A stretch of DNA of 26,080 nt from a virus: the IMG/VR virus record IMGVR_UViG_3300026209_000009, positions 1 through 26,080 of that record; one strand, given 5' to 3'. Positions within the stretch are counted from its first letter, which is position 1. Every line of letters begins with the position of its first letter. The position numbers and the translations under genes were made by a program. Shown here one piece after another: positions 1-8,119 of the stretch. The notes under the pieces are model-generated. The model had not been told where the DNA came from, did no database searches, and was given only the letters and a program-made list of their open reading frames with translations.

Positions 1-1
1 C

Positions 2-109
2 AGCGGAAAGAATAAAAGTGTTTGGCAATCTTTTGTTGGGTCTGCCGAATTTTCAAAACGACATCCTAACATGATGCAAAATAAAAAGAAATATGCCAAA
101 AATAAGTAA
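2..109 (+). CDS. C-terminal end of an upstream protein, possibly terminase large subunit (5' truncated)
   Basis: An open frame runs from base 2 to a TAA at 107-109 and encodes about 35 residues ending in a lysine-rich tail (residues such as KKKYAKNK). It enters from outside the window and overlaps the portal start by 17 bases. Its third codon positions are mostly A or T, as in neighbouring genes, which favours it over the competing frame from base 3 that stops near base 74. In P22-like genomes the gene before the portal is the large terminase, so that identity is inferred from position only. No ATPase or nuclease motif lies in this short tail. Confidence 0.35.
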   Translation, partial: SGKNKSVWQSFVGSAEFSKRHPNMMQNKKKYAKNK

Positions 110-2309
110 TAAGAAGAAAGCCGAAAGTGTTTACCAGCTGTTCCAAAAGTCCACTGGCGCATGGCGTTCCAAATGGGAATCGCAGGCTCAAAAATGTTTT
201 GACTTTTACCACAATGACCAACTGACAGAAAAAGAACAAAGGGTCTTAGAGGAATCTGGGATGCCTACATTTACTATTAATAGGATTACCCCCGTTATAG
301 AGATGATGAAATATTTCTGTACGTCTAAAACTCCTAGATGGCAAGCAGTAGCTTCAGAGGGTAGCGATACTGAGATAGCTGGTGTACACGCAGATATAGC
401 AGATTATTGTTGGCATTTATCCAATGGAGATTCTTTGTACGCACACATTATACAAGATGCGTTGATTAAGGGAGTAGGTTGGTTTCAAATTGACATAGAC
501 CCCGATATGGATAGAGGTATGGGAGAGGTTGTATATAAAAGAATAGAACCATTTGATGTTTATGTAGACCCTATGGCTAGGGATTTCTTAATGAGAGATG
601 CTACATATATTATAATTAAGAAAGATATATCTAAAACTAATTTAATTAATTTATTTCCTGAGTTAAAAAATAAGATTATTAAAGCCGCTACAAGTAATAA
701 TCAATCTAGTGGCTTTATGACAAGTGCTAGAGACACTCTGACTTCAGATAGTATTCAGCCTTCTGATATTGGCGCAGAGGCTTATGACCCAATGAGTTCA
801 GAGCAAGAACCTGTTGTTGATTATTATGAATGTTATAGCAAGGAGAAATACGTATTATATAATGTATTTATTCAACTTCCTCCGGGCGTAACAAATGTAC
901 AGGAAATGAAACAACAAGCGGAAGAACAAATTGCATTAAGAGAACAAGAGCTTCAAGTCGCCTTTAAAGAGAAAGCGCAGGAAATGCAGATGTTGGCAGC
1001 TCAAGGCGAAATTATACCAGAGAGAGCTAAGATAGAAATTGAAAAAGCTCAGAGAGAGATGACTCAACAACTAGAACAATTTAAAGCCCAATTAGAAGCT
1101 GAAATAGAAGAGTCATCAAATCAAATAGAACAACAGGTTATGACTCAAGAAGAATATGATTTATTTTTAGCAGACCCACTACTAAAGAAGACCATTGTTG
1201 AGGCTGTTAAGTTTTATGATACTAGGATTAGACTTAGCGTTTCTCTTGGGGCAGAAACATTATTATTTGAAACAGCATTACCAATTGCGGATTACCCTTT
1301 GATACCGATACCTTATATGTGGACAGGAACTCCATATCCAATGTCTGCCGTTCTTCCACTTATCGGTAAGCAACAGGAAATTAATAAATCTCATCAACTT
1401 ATGATTCATAATGCAAATTTAGCATCGAATCTTAGATGGATTTATGAAGAGGGTTCAGTCCCAGAGGCAGAATGGGAGCAATACTCTTCCGCTCCCGGTG
1501 CGTTACTGAAATATAGACAAGGGTTTGCTCCTCCGACCCCCGTTCAGCCGCTACCTATAAATAATGCTTTCTTCGCTACGGTTCAAGAGGGGAAGCAGGA
1601 TATGGAGTATATTTCTGGTATTTACTCTTCAATGCAGGGGGATACTGGTGCGCAGCATGAAACATATCGAGGTCTACTCGCCCAAGACGAGCATGGAACA
1701 CGAAGGATAAAAGCGTGGATGCAAACCATTGTTGAACCTGCATTGGAGCATTTAGGTAGAGTATTTATGCAGACCGCACAGCAGACGTATAAAGCACATA
1801 AAGTATTTAGAATTGTTCAGCCTAGTGCAATTCAAGAAGATAGAGAGGTGGCAATTAATGTTCCTATCTATAATGATTTGGGGAATTCTATAGAAAAATT
1901 TAATGATTATGCTGGTGCTTCATTCGATGTAAGGGTAGTAGCAGGGTCATCTATGCCAGTAAATAGATGGGCATTACTTGAAGAATATTTTAGATGGTAT
2001 CAATCTGGTCTTATTGACGATATTGCTATGTTGGCAGAGACAGATGTTCGAGGTAAAGACCAAATTCTCAAGAGAAAATCAATATACTCTCAATTGAAAT
2101 CTCAGGTTGATGGGCTTGAAGGTGAATTAAAAGATAGAGATGGAACCATTGAAACTCTTAAACGTCAAATTATACAAGCAGATATTAAGGATAAGTCCAG
2201 AAAAGTTGAACATGGTATGCAGGGTGAAGCCTTAGAATCTAAAGCACAACAAAAACTCATGCGTCAGAGAATGGCGGATAAGGCACAAGAAAAAATGCAG
2301 GAAAAATAA
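93..2309 (+). CDS. Portal protein, P22-like
   Basis: Predicted portal: the dodecameric ring at the unique capsid vertex through which DNA is packaged and ejected. At 738 residues it is close to P22 gp1 (725). The N-terminal half has the portal pattern of a helical start, an 'FTINRITPVIEMMKYF' segment, and a core with 'GVGWFQIDIDPD' and 'IEPFDVYVDP', comparable to the P22 family segments around 'GVGAWRLVTDYED'. Residues about 265-350 are an unusual Gln/Glu/Lys-rich coiled-coil insertion. The last 80 residues are another charged helix, in the place of the P22 C-terminal barrel. It is followed after 32 bases by the scaffold gene, the classical portal-scaffold-coat order. The start is the ATG at 93; the upstream ribosome site is weak. 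Family assignment is from pattern and context, and is strong. Confidence 0.9.
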   Translation: MPKISNKKKAESVYQLFQKSTGAWRSKWESQAQKCFDFYHNDQLTEKEQRVLEESGMPTFTINRITPVIEMMKYFCTSKTPRWQAVASEGSDTEIAGVHADIADYCWHLSNGDSLYAHIIQDALIKGVGWFQIDIDPDMDRGMGEVVYKRIEPFDVYVDPMARDFLMRDATYIIIKKDISKTNLINLFPELKNKIIKAATSNNQSSGFMTSARDTLTSDSIQPSDIGAEAYDPMSSEQEPVVDYYECYSKEKYVLYNVFIQLPPGVTNVQEMKQQAEEQIALREQELQVAFKEKAQEMQMLAAQGEIIPERAKIEIEKAQREMTQQLEQFKAQLEAEIEESSNQIEQQVMTQEEYDLFLADPLLKKTIVEAVKFYDTRIRLSVSLGAETLLFETALPIADYPLIPIPYMWTGTPYPMSAVLPLIGKQQEINKSHQLMIHNANLASNLRWIYEEGSVPEAEWEQYSSAPGALLKYRQGFAPPTPVQPLPINNAFFATVQEGKQDMEYISGIYSSMQGDTGAQHETYRGLLAQDEHGTRRIKAWMQTIVEPALEHLGRVFMQTAQQTYKAHKVFRIVQPSAIQEDREVAINVPIYNDLGNSIEKFNDYAGASFDVRVVAGSSMPVNRWALLEEYFRWYQSGLIDDIAMLAETDVRGKDQILKRKSIYSQLKSQVDGLEGELKDRDGTIETLKRQIIQADIKDKSRKVEHGMQGEALESKAQQKLMRQRMADKAQEKMQEK

Positions 2310-2341
2310 TCTTGCAAAATACACACATAAAGGAGTAAACT

Positions 2342-3187
2342 ATGACACAATCAGACAACCTGCAAAGCAGCCCTGATGTAGAAGAAGCCGTAACAGGCAC
2401 ACAGGGAAGCGGACTAAATGACCCAGGCGAGTTTTTTGCAGATTTAGATGCAGCAGCAAACGGGATGATTTCCGATGCTCCCCCTCCTCAGCAGACAACC
2501 TCGAAACAAACGAGTCCTGTTGCCGAAGCCACAGAAGGTGGCGAACTTGAAACGCTCCAAAAGAGATATTCAGATTCTAGCCGAGAGGCGAAACGTCTTA
2601 ACACACGAAATAAAGAACTTGAGCGATATGCACCTCTTTTAGACCGTATGCGAGAAGACCCCAATTTAATTCAGACAGTAAGGAATTATCTTGACGGTAC
2701 AAAACAGCAAGGCATCAAAGATAGACTTGGAGTTTCTGAGGATTTCGTCTTCGACCCAGATGAAGCCTTTTCCGACCCTAAGTCTGAATCAGCAAAAGTC
2801 TTTGATTCTATTGTAAATGATAAGGTTAATAAAATCGTAAATGGGAAATTACAGCAGCAAGAAAGTGGACGACAAATACAGCAAGACCAGCAGTCTTTTA
2901 AAGACAAGCACGGTCTAACTGATGAAGCTTTTACAGAATTCATGGAATTTGCTAAAAGTAGACCTCTTAATTATGATGACATTTTTTACCTTATGAACAG
3001 AGAATCTAGAGATGAAACTATTGCTACAGAGACACGGAAAGAAGTTGCGACTCAAATGCAAAATGTAAGGCAAAAGCCTCAATCATTAGCGGGAACAGGC
3101 GCATCGGCAACAACCGAAGAAACAGTAGAAGATGCTATATTTGATACCATGCTGAAAGAAGGGTTAGAAAATCTATGGAATCAATAA
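2342..3187 (+). CDS. Capsid scaffolding / assembly protein
   Basis: Predicted scaffold that directs coat-protein assembly and then leaves the procapsid. The 281-residue product resembles P22 gp8 (303 residues) in size and character: an acidic, low-complexity N-terminus rich in Asp, Gln, Ser and Pro, then a charged helical region near residues 75-120 (with 'KRYSDSSREAKRLN'), then Gln/Lys-rich helices. It has no cysteine and no catalytic motif. The C-terminus ('DAIFDTMLKEGLENLWNQ') is an amphipathic helix that could contact the coat protein, although unlike P22 it is not strongly basic. The start is fixed by an AAAGGAGT ribosome site about 7 bases before the ATG. It sits between portal and major capsid genes. 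The role rests on position plus composition. Confidence 0.85.
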   Translation: MTQSDNLQSSPDVEEAVTGTQGSGLNDPGEFFADLDAAANGMISDAPPPQQTTSKQTSPVAEATEGGELETLQKRYSDSSREAKRLNTRNKELERYAPLLDRMREDPNLIQTVRNYLDGTKQQGIKDRLGVSEDFVFDPDEAFSDPKSESAKVFDSIVNDKVNKIVNGKLQQQESGRQIQQDQQSFKDKHGLTDEAFTEFMEFAKSRPLNYDDIFYLMNRESRDETIATETRKEVATQMQNVRQKPQSLAGTGASATTEETVEDAIFDTMLKEGLENLWNQ

Positions 3188-3207
3188 ACTCATAAGGAGT
3201 CAACAAA

Positions 3208-4773
3208 ATGGCTACAACACCATTACAACTAAGTAATTGGAACTTAGCTGATGTAGATTCTCCGGGTTCCGCGGGTTCAGACCTAAACACTGGTGTACTT
3301 CGCAGAAAGTATAATTTTGGTGACAGGGTATCCGAACTGGCGATAGCTCAGACCCCTTTCTTTCGATTTTTATCGAAGGTTGGGAAGAATCCTACTGACG
3401 ACCCAAGTTTCAAATTCACGGAAAGACGACCATCTTTCCATAAACGCTATGCCTATGTAGTTGGTTACAACACAACATCAAAACAATTTGGTGATGCTAC
3501 ATTAAAGGAGGCAGGTGGCTCAAGCAACCTTTCTCAAGGTGACGAACTACAGCTTTTTATGGCAGGCGATTACTACCCTCAAGGAAACATTCAAAATGTT
3601 TACGGGCAGGCTAGTGGAGAAATAAAAATTGGAGCAGCAGATACTGCACCAAACTTTTTTCTTAAGAATCAAATAATCAAAATCCCAATTTCGCATACGG
3701 CTGGCGGTGGCGTTCCCAATGATTATGTATTGGCGAGAGTCAGCGCAGTTGCGGCAGCAGCAAACGAAACATATACACCTTCTGGTGGTTCAGAGGGCGC
3801 ACATTCATGTGTGAAAGTCACTGCTAATATTGTTTCTGGCGCAGTCAATGCACCTAAGGCAGAATTAACATCATTCACATCAAACAAACCATATGAAGGT
3901 GTTTATGATAAGTCTATCGCAGGTGCATTAGAAAGCTATCGTACATATGTTGTTGGTAGTGCTTATGGTGAAGGTTCACAACTCGCTAACGAAACATGGA
4001 ATGACCAGCCTTTCTCAACCGGTTATGGGCAAACTCAGATTTGGCGTACTGAATTCGGTATGACAAACACGGCTCGTGCTACAGTATTGAAGTACGAAGC
4101 AAATGAGTGGGCTAGAATCTGGCGTGAAAAACTGATTGAGCATAAATGGGATGTTGAACAATCCTTGCTCTTTGGTTCTCAAGCAAGTGTAGATAGCGTA
4201 GGCTATACTCAAGGTGCAATAGATTTTATTGTGAATAATGGTAACATTTTCTCAATGGATTTAACAACTAAATCTCAGGATGCCTTTCTTGATGATTTAA
4301 GCAACTTGGTAGACCCTCGCTATAATGATTCACAAGCAACTGTGTTCTTCTGTTCAACGGCAGTATACAATTGGCTACATAAACTAAGTGGATACTTTTC
4401 CAACAATGTTGGTATGGTTAATCCAGGAGGGTCAATGACTCCCTCTGCTGATAGTTTAGGTAGAACCGATTTTGCGTTGATGGGAAAATCCAAATCGTTT
4501 GGTGTTGATATTTCAAGAATCAGCACTCTCTATGGCGATATGAATGTTGCTCGTCATGTGATGCTAGATGGAACTGATGTTAAAATGGTTGGTATTAACA
4601 TGAAGCATTGTAAGTATCGTCCACTAGTAGGCAATGGCGTATCCCGTGACACATCAGTTTATGTCGGTGTTCAATCGTTAGAGAACACTGGTACGGATAA
4701 GAGAGTCGATATGATTCTCACCGAAGCTGGTATGGAATGGCAAATGCCTGAAGCACACGCAATCTGGAAGTAG
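3208..4773 (+). CDS. Major capsid protein
   Basis: Predicted coat protein forming the icosahedral shell, 521 residues. It sits directly downstream of the scaffold, with AAGGAGT placed for strong translation, and is followed by a strong terminator, both fitting a highly expressed gene. The N-terminal part contains 'RVSELAIAQTPFFRFLSKVG' and 'DDPSFKFTERRPSF', which I recognise as typical of marine-phage coat proteins with a presumed HK97 fold. The middle, about residues 110-225, is a Gly/Ala/Ser/Thr-rich beta-like insertion. The C-terminal half has mixed helices ('NEWARIWREKLIEHKWDVEQ') and ends in a beta-rich segment with 'VDMILTEAGMEWQMPEAHAIW'. The HK97 fold is inferred, not demonstrated here. 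Confidence 0.88.
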   Translation: MATTPLQLSNWNLADVDSPGSAGSDLNTGVLRRKYNFGDRVSELAIAQTPFFRFLSKVGKNPTDDPSFKFTERRPSFHKRYAYVVGYNTTSKQFGDATLKEAGGSSNLSQGDELQLFMAGDYYPQGNIQNVYGQASGEIKIGAADTAPNFFLKNQIIKIPISHTAGGGVPNDYVLARVSAVAAAANETYTPSGGSEGAHSCVKVTANIVSGAVNAPKAELTSFTSNKPYEGVYDKSIAGALESYRTYVVGSAYGEGSQLANETWNDQPFSTGYGQTQIWRTEFGMTNTARATVLKYEANEWARIWREKLIEHKWDVEQSLLFGSQASVDSVGYTQGAIDFIVNNGNIFSMDLTTKSQDAFLDDLSNLVDPRYNDSQATVFFCSTAVYNWLHKLSGYFSNNVGMVNPGGSMTPSADSLGRTDFALMGKSKSFGVDISRISTLYGDMNVARHVMLDGTDVKMVGINMKHCKYRPLVGNGVSRDTSVYVGVQSLENTGTDKRVDMILTEAGMEWQMPEAHAIWK

Positions 4774-4788
4774 CAGATAAAGAAATGA

Positions 4789-4824
4789 TGGGGAGTCACT
4801 GTTCACCATACTCCCCACTTTTTT
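4789..4824 (+). terminator. Rho-independent terminator after the capsid gene
   Basis: TGGGGAGT at 4789-4796 pairs perfectly with ACTCCCCA at 4810-4817, giving an 8-bp GC-rich stem around a 13-base loop. One C and then six Ts follow (4819-4824). It begins 16 bases after the capsid stop codon. The next gene starts only 5 bases after the T run, so any downstream expression from the same transcript needs read-through or another promoter. It is the clearest intrinsic terminator I found in the window. Confidence 0.85.
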
Positions 4825-4828
4825 AATC

Positions 4829-6388
4829 ATGGCACTTACTGCGATAACAGCTGAGATAGAAACTTTAACTGGGGTAGGAAGCGCAAATACTAATTATATT
4901 GCATCGGCTCAGAAGTTTGTAATCTCTAGTCTTCCCAAGAATTACACTTGGACTTTTGTTGGTAAAACTAGTTTAGCTACAAGCAACCCACTCACATTTT
5001 TTGATGGTGCTGTACCTGTGGATACTGATAGTCTTTTAGGTGTTGTAAGGGGAAAATATACTTGTACTGAACTTGACCAGAGATATAGAGGAATGGTTGA
5101 GTCAGTAGACACATCTAGTCTATATTATCCAACCAATAAACATCCTAAATATCTAAAGGATGATAGTGCAAAAATTTCTATATATCCCGCTCCAGACGCT
5201 ACGGATAAAGGCTATTTACTTTTTGCGAATTATCTTCAAGTAGACGATGATTCAGATTTAAGAAATGCTGTCATATTTTATGCAGCATCAAAAGAATTTT
5301 TACAATTAGCCATTGGTAAATTAGTTGCTTGGACAGACGTTGCTGCTCCAGCGGTTCCTTCAAACCCAAATTTTGGAGCAGATTTATCAATGTCATCAAT
5401 ATCACTTCCTGTTGCTCCGAGTATTGATAAAACAGTTTTAGATACTACTTCGTGGGTTGCGCCTACTTATGTTGCACCTAGTTTGCAATTGGCGGATTTT
5501 CCTACTTTATCGTGGGAATTTCCATCGTCTCCTGTTGCTCCCTCTATTGCATCTATTAGTGTAGCAGATTTTTCAGGTGCAGCCCCGACTTTTGAGCAAC
5601 CAGCTATGCCTAATTTAGATTTCGCGGAAGCTTCTGCCTTTGTGACTGGTGAAGACCCTGAGATGGTAAACGCATCATTAAGCGTAATTAATGGTAAGGT
5701 AGGTGAATTCCAAGCACATTTAGCAAAATCTCAAGCGCAATTCAATAAAGACCAGTCTATATATCAAGCGACTATTCAAGAAAAAATACAAGAGGCGCAA
5801 TTAGAAGAAAGCTTTGAAGGTAGGAAACTTCAGAAATTCCAAGCTGAATTAAGTGATTATGGTGCTGAAGTAAATAGAATTATACAAGGCAACCAGAATC
5901 AAACAGGAGAATGGCAATCTGAACATCAAACAAAAATTGGAAAATTTAATGCTGATATTCAAGTTCAGCTTAATGTATTTAATAGTGCTAATATAGATTT
6001 TCAATCCAAGATTCAAGAATCAGTTCAAAATGCTACTTTTGAAGAAGTAGAGGAAAAGAATAAATTAACTAAATTTCAAGCTGAGATGTCTAAGTACCAA
6101 GCAGAAGTGCAAAGAGAAGTTCAAATATATCAACAAAGCTTTTCAAAGAATTCAGCAGAATATTCTTCAACTATGGCTAAATTTCAATCGGAATTAAGTA
6201 GGTTTCAAGCAGAAGTAGCTAAGAAAATGCAAGAGATTCAAGCAGGAAATCAGCTCTCTGGTGTTTATGAGAAACAGGCTGACAAATACTATTCTTGGGC
6301 AACGGCAGAAGTGCAAAAATTTATTGCTAATAATGAAAGAACTACATCTAGAGCTATGACTCAACAAGCTATCCAACAAGGAGGATAA
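4829..6388 (+). CDS. Adaptor-like protein with a proline-rich linker and long coiled-coil tail
   Basis: A 519-residue protein in three parts. Residues 1-165 are globular and start 'MALTAITAEIETLTGVGS'; this resembles head-tail adaptor-type proteins that follow the coat gene in marine phages (remembered resemblance). Residues about 170-265 are rich in Pro, Val, Ala and Ser with repeated 'VAPS/VAPT' units. Residues about 290-470 are Gln/Glu/Lys-rich helix carrying degenerate repeats of the type 'KFQAELSKYQAEV' ('KLQKFQAELSDYGAEV', 'KLTKFQAEMSKYQAEV', 'MAKFQSELSRFQAEV'). That suggests a long, probably multimeric coiled coil. No enzyme motif is seen. It has no recognisable Shine-Dalgarno site and starts just past the terminator. 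A virion connector or tail stem role is inferred from position; an exact function is not assigned. Confidence 0.72.
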   Translation: MALTAITAEIETLTGVGSANTNYIASAQKFVISSLPKNYTWTFVGKTSLATSNPLTFFDGAVPVDTDSLLGVVRGKYTCTELDQRYRGMVESVDTSSLYYPTNKHPKYLKDDSAKISIYPAPDATDKGYLLFANYLQVDDDSDLRNAVIFYAASKEFLQLAIGKLVAWTDVAAPAVPSNPNFGADLSMSSISLPVAPSIDKTVLDTTSWVAPTYVAPSLQLADFPTLSWEFPSSPVAPSIASISVADFSGAAPTFEQPAMPNLDFAEASAFVTGEDPEMVNASLSVINGKVGEFQAHLAKSQAQFNKDQSIYQATIQEKIQEAQLEESFEGRKLQKFQAELSDYGAEVNRIIQGNQNQTGEWQSEHQTKIGKFNADIQVQLNVFNSANIDFQSKIQESVQNATFEEVEEKNKLTKFQAEMSKYQAEVQREVQIYQQSFSKNSAEYSSTMAKFQSELSRFQAEVAKKMQEIQAGNQLSGVYEKQADKYYSWATAEVQKFIANNERTTSRAMTQQAIQQGG

Positions 6389-6390
6389 AA

Positions 6391-6867
6391 ATGGCAATAT
6401 CCGCAAAATATTATATTAATTATTCAGCATCGGCAACCCCAATAGAAGAGGTTTTTGGGAATAATGCTGATTCTGGAACAGATAGTTCTCGTTTAGTACA
6501 TAGCGATATAGATAAATCCGTAGGGGGAAGTAAAGAATTTTATGCTGGTGAGACCGCAACTAATTTGCAGTATAAAGATTATCCAACAACAACTTCAACA
6601 GTTCTTATGAGTCATGCTGATATTATAGGCACCTTTGCTGGTGCCGAGTTTCTTATGATTACGATTAGGTCAGCAGCATCCACAGGCACTCCTAATTGTT
6701 TGGTAGAATTCTCAAATGGAGTACAATGGGTTACAGTATGTAGGTTGACCGGAGTGGGTGATGTTATGGTACTCCCTGTTACGAATAAGAATTTAGCAGA
6801 AGTTAGACTTAGTTCTAGTGCTTCTACTACAATAGCAAATTTAGACATATTAGCAGGAAAAGATTAA
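6391..6867 (+). CDS. Hypothetical virion-associated protein
   Basis: 158 residues, start fixed by AAGGAGG just upstream of the ATG. I do not recognise a domain. The composition is beta-like: many Ser, Thr, Val and Gly, with alternating hydrophobic segments such as 'FLMITIRSAASTGTPNCLVE' and 'VMVLPVTNKNLAEVRL'. It ends in 'NLDILAGKD'. It follows the coiled-coil adaptor by two bases and shares one base with the next gene, so it is in the connector operon. A small beta-sandwich decoration or connector protein would fit, but this is speculative. Confidence 0.7.
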   Translation: MAISAKYYINYSASATPIEEVFGNNADSGTDSSRLVHSDIDKSVGGSKEFYAGETATNLQYKDYPTTTSTVLMSHADIIGTFAGAEFLMITIRSAASTGTPNCLVEFSNGVQWVTVCRLTGVGDVMVLPVTNKNLAEVRLSSSASTTIANLDILAGKD

Positions 6868-7145
6868 TGACGGTTCAAGAAGTAATGGAAAGAACTGGTA
6901 CAACTGAAACAAAGTTAGTACTAGCTTGGATAAGAGATGCTATACATCTAATTCAATCTACTTATAATGAAAATATAGGCACTTGGAAAACTGATGTTAC
7001 TGATGGGCAAAGAGATTATCCTATCCCCGCTGATTTAATAAAGATTATGTCAGTTTCTATAAAAGACACAGAAGCTAAGAAGTTTAAAAAAATTAGAAGA
7101 CTAGTATTTCAACCAACGGTGACAGAGGACTTAGAGCCAGAATGA
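6867..7145 (+). CDS. Adaptor-like protein, N-terminal part
   Basis: 92 residues beginning 'MTVQEVMERTGTTETKLVLA'. The opening helices followed by 'WKTDVTDGQRDYPIPADLIK' resemble the first part of head-to-tail adaptor (gp4-like) proteins of marine phages, where a conserved 'Y(P)-P-DLI' step precedes a beta-rich half. The product stops with TGA at 7143-7145, and the next gene begins inside that stop (ATGA). Together the two products total 250 residues and read like the two halves of one protein. Reading continuously would need a -1 shift downstream of 7096, because the -1 frame has a TAG at 7094-7096. Function is inferred from position and resemblance. Confidence 0.6.
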   Translation: MTVQEVMERTGTTETKLVLAWIRDAIHLIQSTYNENIGTWKTDVTDGQRDYPIPADLIKIMSVSIKDTEAKKFKKIRRLVFQPTVTEDLEPE

Positions 7146-7618
7146 GTAGAAACGTAGAACAAACTTGGGGATATTACATATCTGGTAGAAATATTCAGCT
7201 ATATGAAATCAAATATGGTGGTACATCACAAGATATTAATTTCAGAGTGAAAGTGCCTAATCCAGAAGATTCGGTTGAGTTACAATATCCCGATGAAACT
7301 ATTACTGGTGGTTTAATGTTTGAAGGCACTGCTTTTATAGAACCATTTGTATCGAATGACCCTAATTTATTGGTGAATGGCGAACAACCAGACCTTTCAG
7401 CAGATTCTAATCCAGATGAGGATTCTCATATTAATTTAAACAGGATGTTAACTCTTGCGTGTATTGATTATATTAAAGGTATGTTGCAGGACAGAGCGGG
7501 AGATGTTGGGAAAAAGGAATATTATATAAAAGAATTTTACAGTAAATTAGCAGATAGTGAGAGTAATAAGCGGAGGGACATAATGACCTTTCCTGTTTCT
7601 CCTTTTGCATTAAGATAA
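7142..7618 (+). CDS. Adaptor-like protein, C-terminal part
   Basis: 158 residues. It opens with 'WGYYISGRNIQLYEI', a beta segment I associate with the second half of adaptor or gateway proteins. An acidic middle follows, then a helical end 'YYIKEFYSKLADSESNKRRD', common in head-tail connector proteins. The ATG overlaps the previous stop by 4 bases, so translation is probably coupled. No separate ribosome site is obvious beyond the distant GAGGA around 7124-7129. It probably forms part of the portal-proximal tail ring, either as a partner of, or the other half of, the preceding product. Confidence 0.6.
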   Translation: MSRNVEQTWGYYISGRNIQLYEIKYGGTSQDINFRVKVPNPEDSVELQYPDETITGGLMFEGTAFIEPFVSNDPNLLVNGEQPDLSADSNPDEDSHINLNRMLTLACIDYIKGMLQDRAGDVGKKEYYIKEFYSKLADSESNKRRDIMTFPVSPFALR

Positions 7619-7619
7619 T

Positions 7620-7919
7620 ATGGCAAACTTACAAAGCATGGTACTGCAAGAACGAATGAACACCATTAATGGTGATGCTATATGGGCTTATACTTTTCAA
7701 GAAGCTTGCAATAAGTATCTTATAGCAAATATAAGTGGCTATTCGGGGATAGGTATTAATAAATATACACCTGAGGAGGCATTTTCTATTATTAGAGATA
7801 AGTCTGATATTAGGTCACATACTTTAGAAGAATTAATGAATGATATGGGGTCGTATGGATTACATGATTATACGGCTCGTGAATCACTTAACAAGCAAGA
7901 ATCAATAACGGAAGGATAA
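7620..7919 (+). CDS. Small hypothetical protein of the connector region
   Basis: 99 residues, unrecognised. Mostly helical composition with Asn, Glu and Tyr; segments include 'FQEACNKYLIANISGYSGIG' and 'PEEAFSIIRDKSDIRSHTLE'. It lacks a signal peptide or membrane segment. It starts one base after the preceding stop and shares one base with the next gene, so it belongs to the same transcript. No function is proposed. Confidence 0.6.
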   Translation: MANLQSMVLQERMNTINGDAIWAYTFQEACNKYLIANISGYSGIGINKYTPEEAFSIIRDKSDIRSHTLEELMNDMGSYGLHDYTARESLNKQESITEG

Positions 7920-8119
7920 TGTCAACTACTTGGGAAACATCTACTAGTCAGCAAGCAACTACGTTTACAACTGTTGCTGGAGCCTCTAGTGGAGTTTATA
8001 CATTTAATACACCCACTACTACCCCTGTATATACTACAAGTTTTATAAATTTTATAGGTAGTTGGGAAACATTACAAACAATTTGGTCGCAGGTTTCAGA
8101 TGTTTGGGGAGATTTATAA
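7919..8119 (+). CDS. Small Thr/Ser-rich protein
   Basis: 66 residues, over a third Thr or Ser, with aromatic clusters: 'WETSTSQQATTF' near the start and 'WETLQTIWSQVSDVWGDL' at the end. The two 'WET' segments and regular Trp spacing at the C-terminus are distinctive, but I do not recognise the family. It begins in a TAATG junction with the previous gene and ends in another with the next one. Coupled translation and its place just before the fibre genes suggest a small tail- or fibre-associated protein. Confidence 0.55.
   Translation: MSTTWETSTSQQATTFTTVAGASSGVYTFNTPTTTPVYTTSFINFIGSWETLQTIWSQVSDVWGDL

Noticed and set aside
3-74. Competing open frame at the left edge (from base 3)
   Set aside because: It is shorter than the frame ending at 109 and has a less typical third-position composition, but it cannot be fully excluded with so little sequence.
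7083-7096. TTTAAAAAAA as a programmed -1 frameshift joining the adaptor halves
   Set aside because: After a -1 slip the reading frame meets TAG at 7094-7096 immediately, and the codon phase does not match a standard slippery heptamer.
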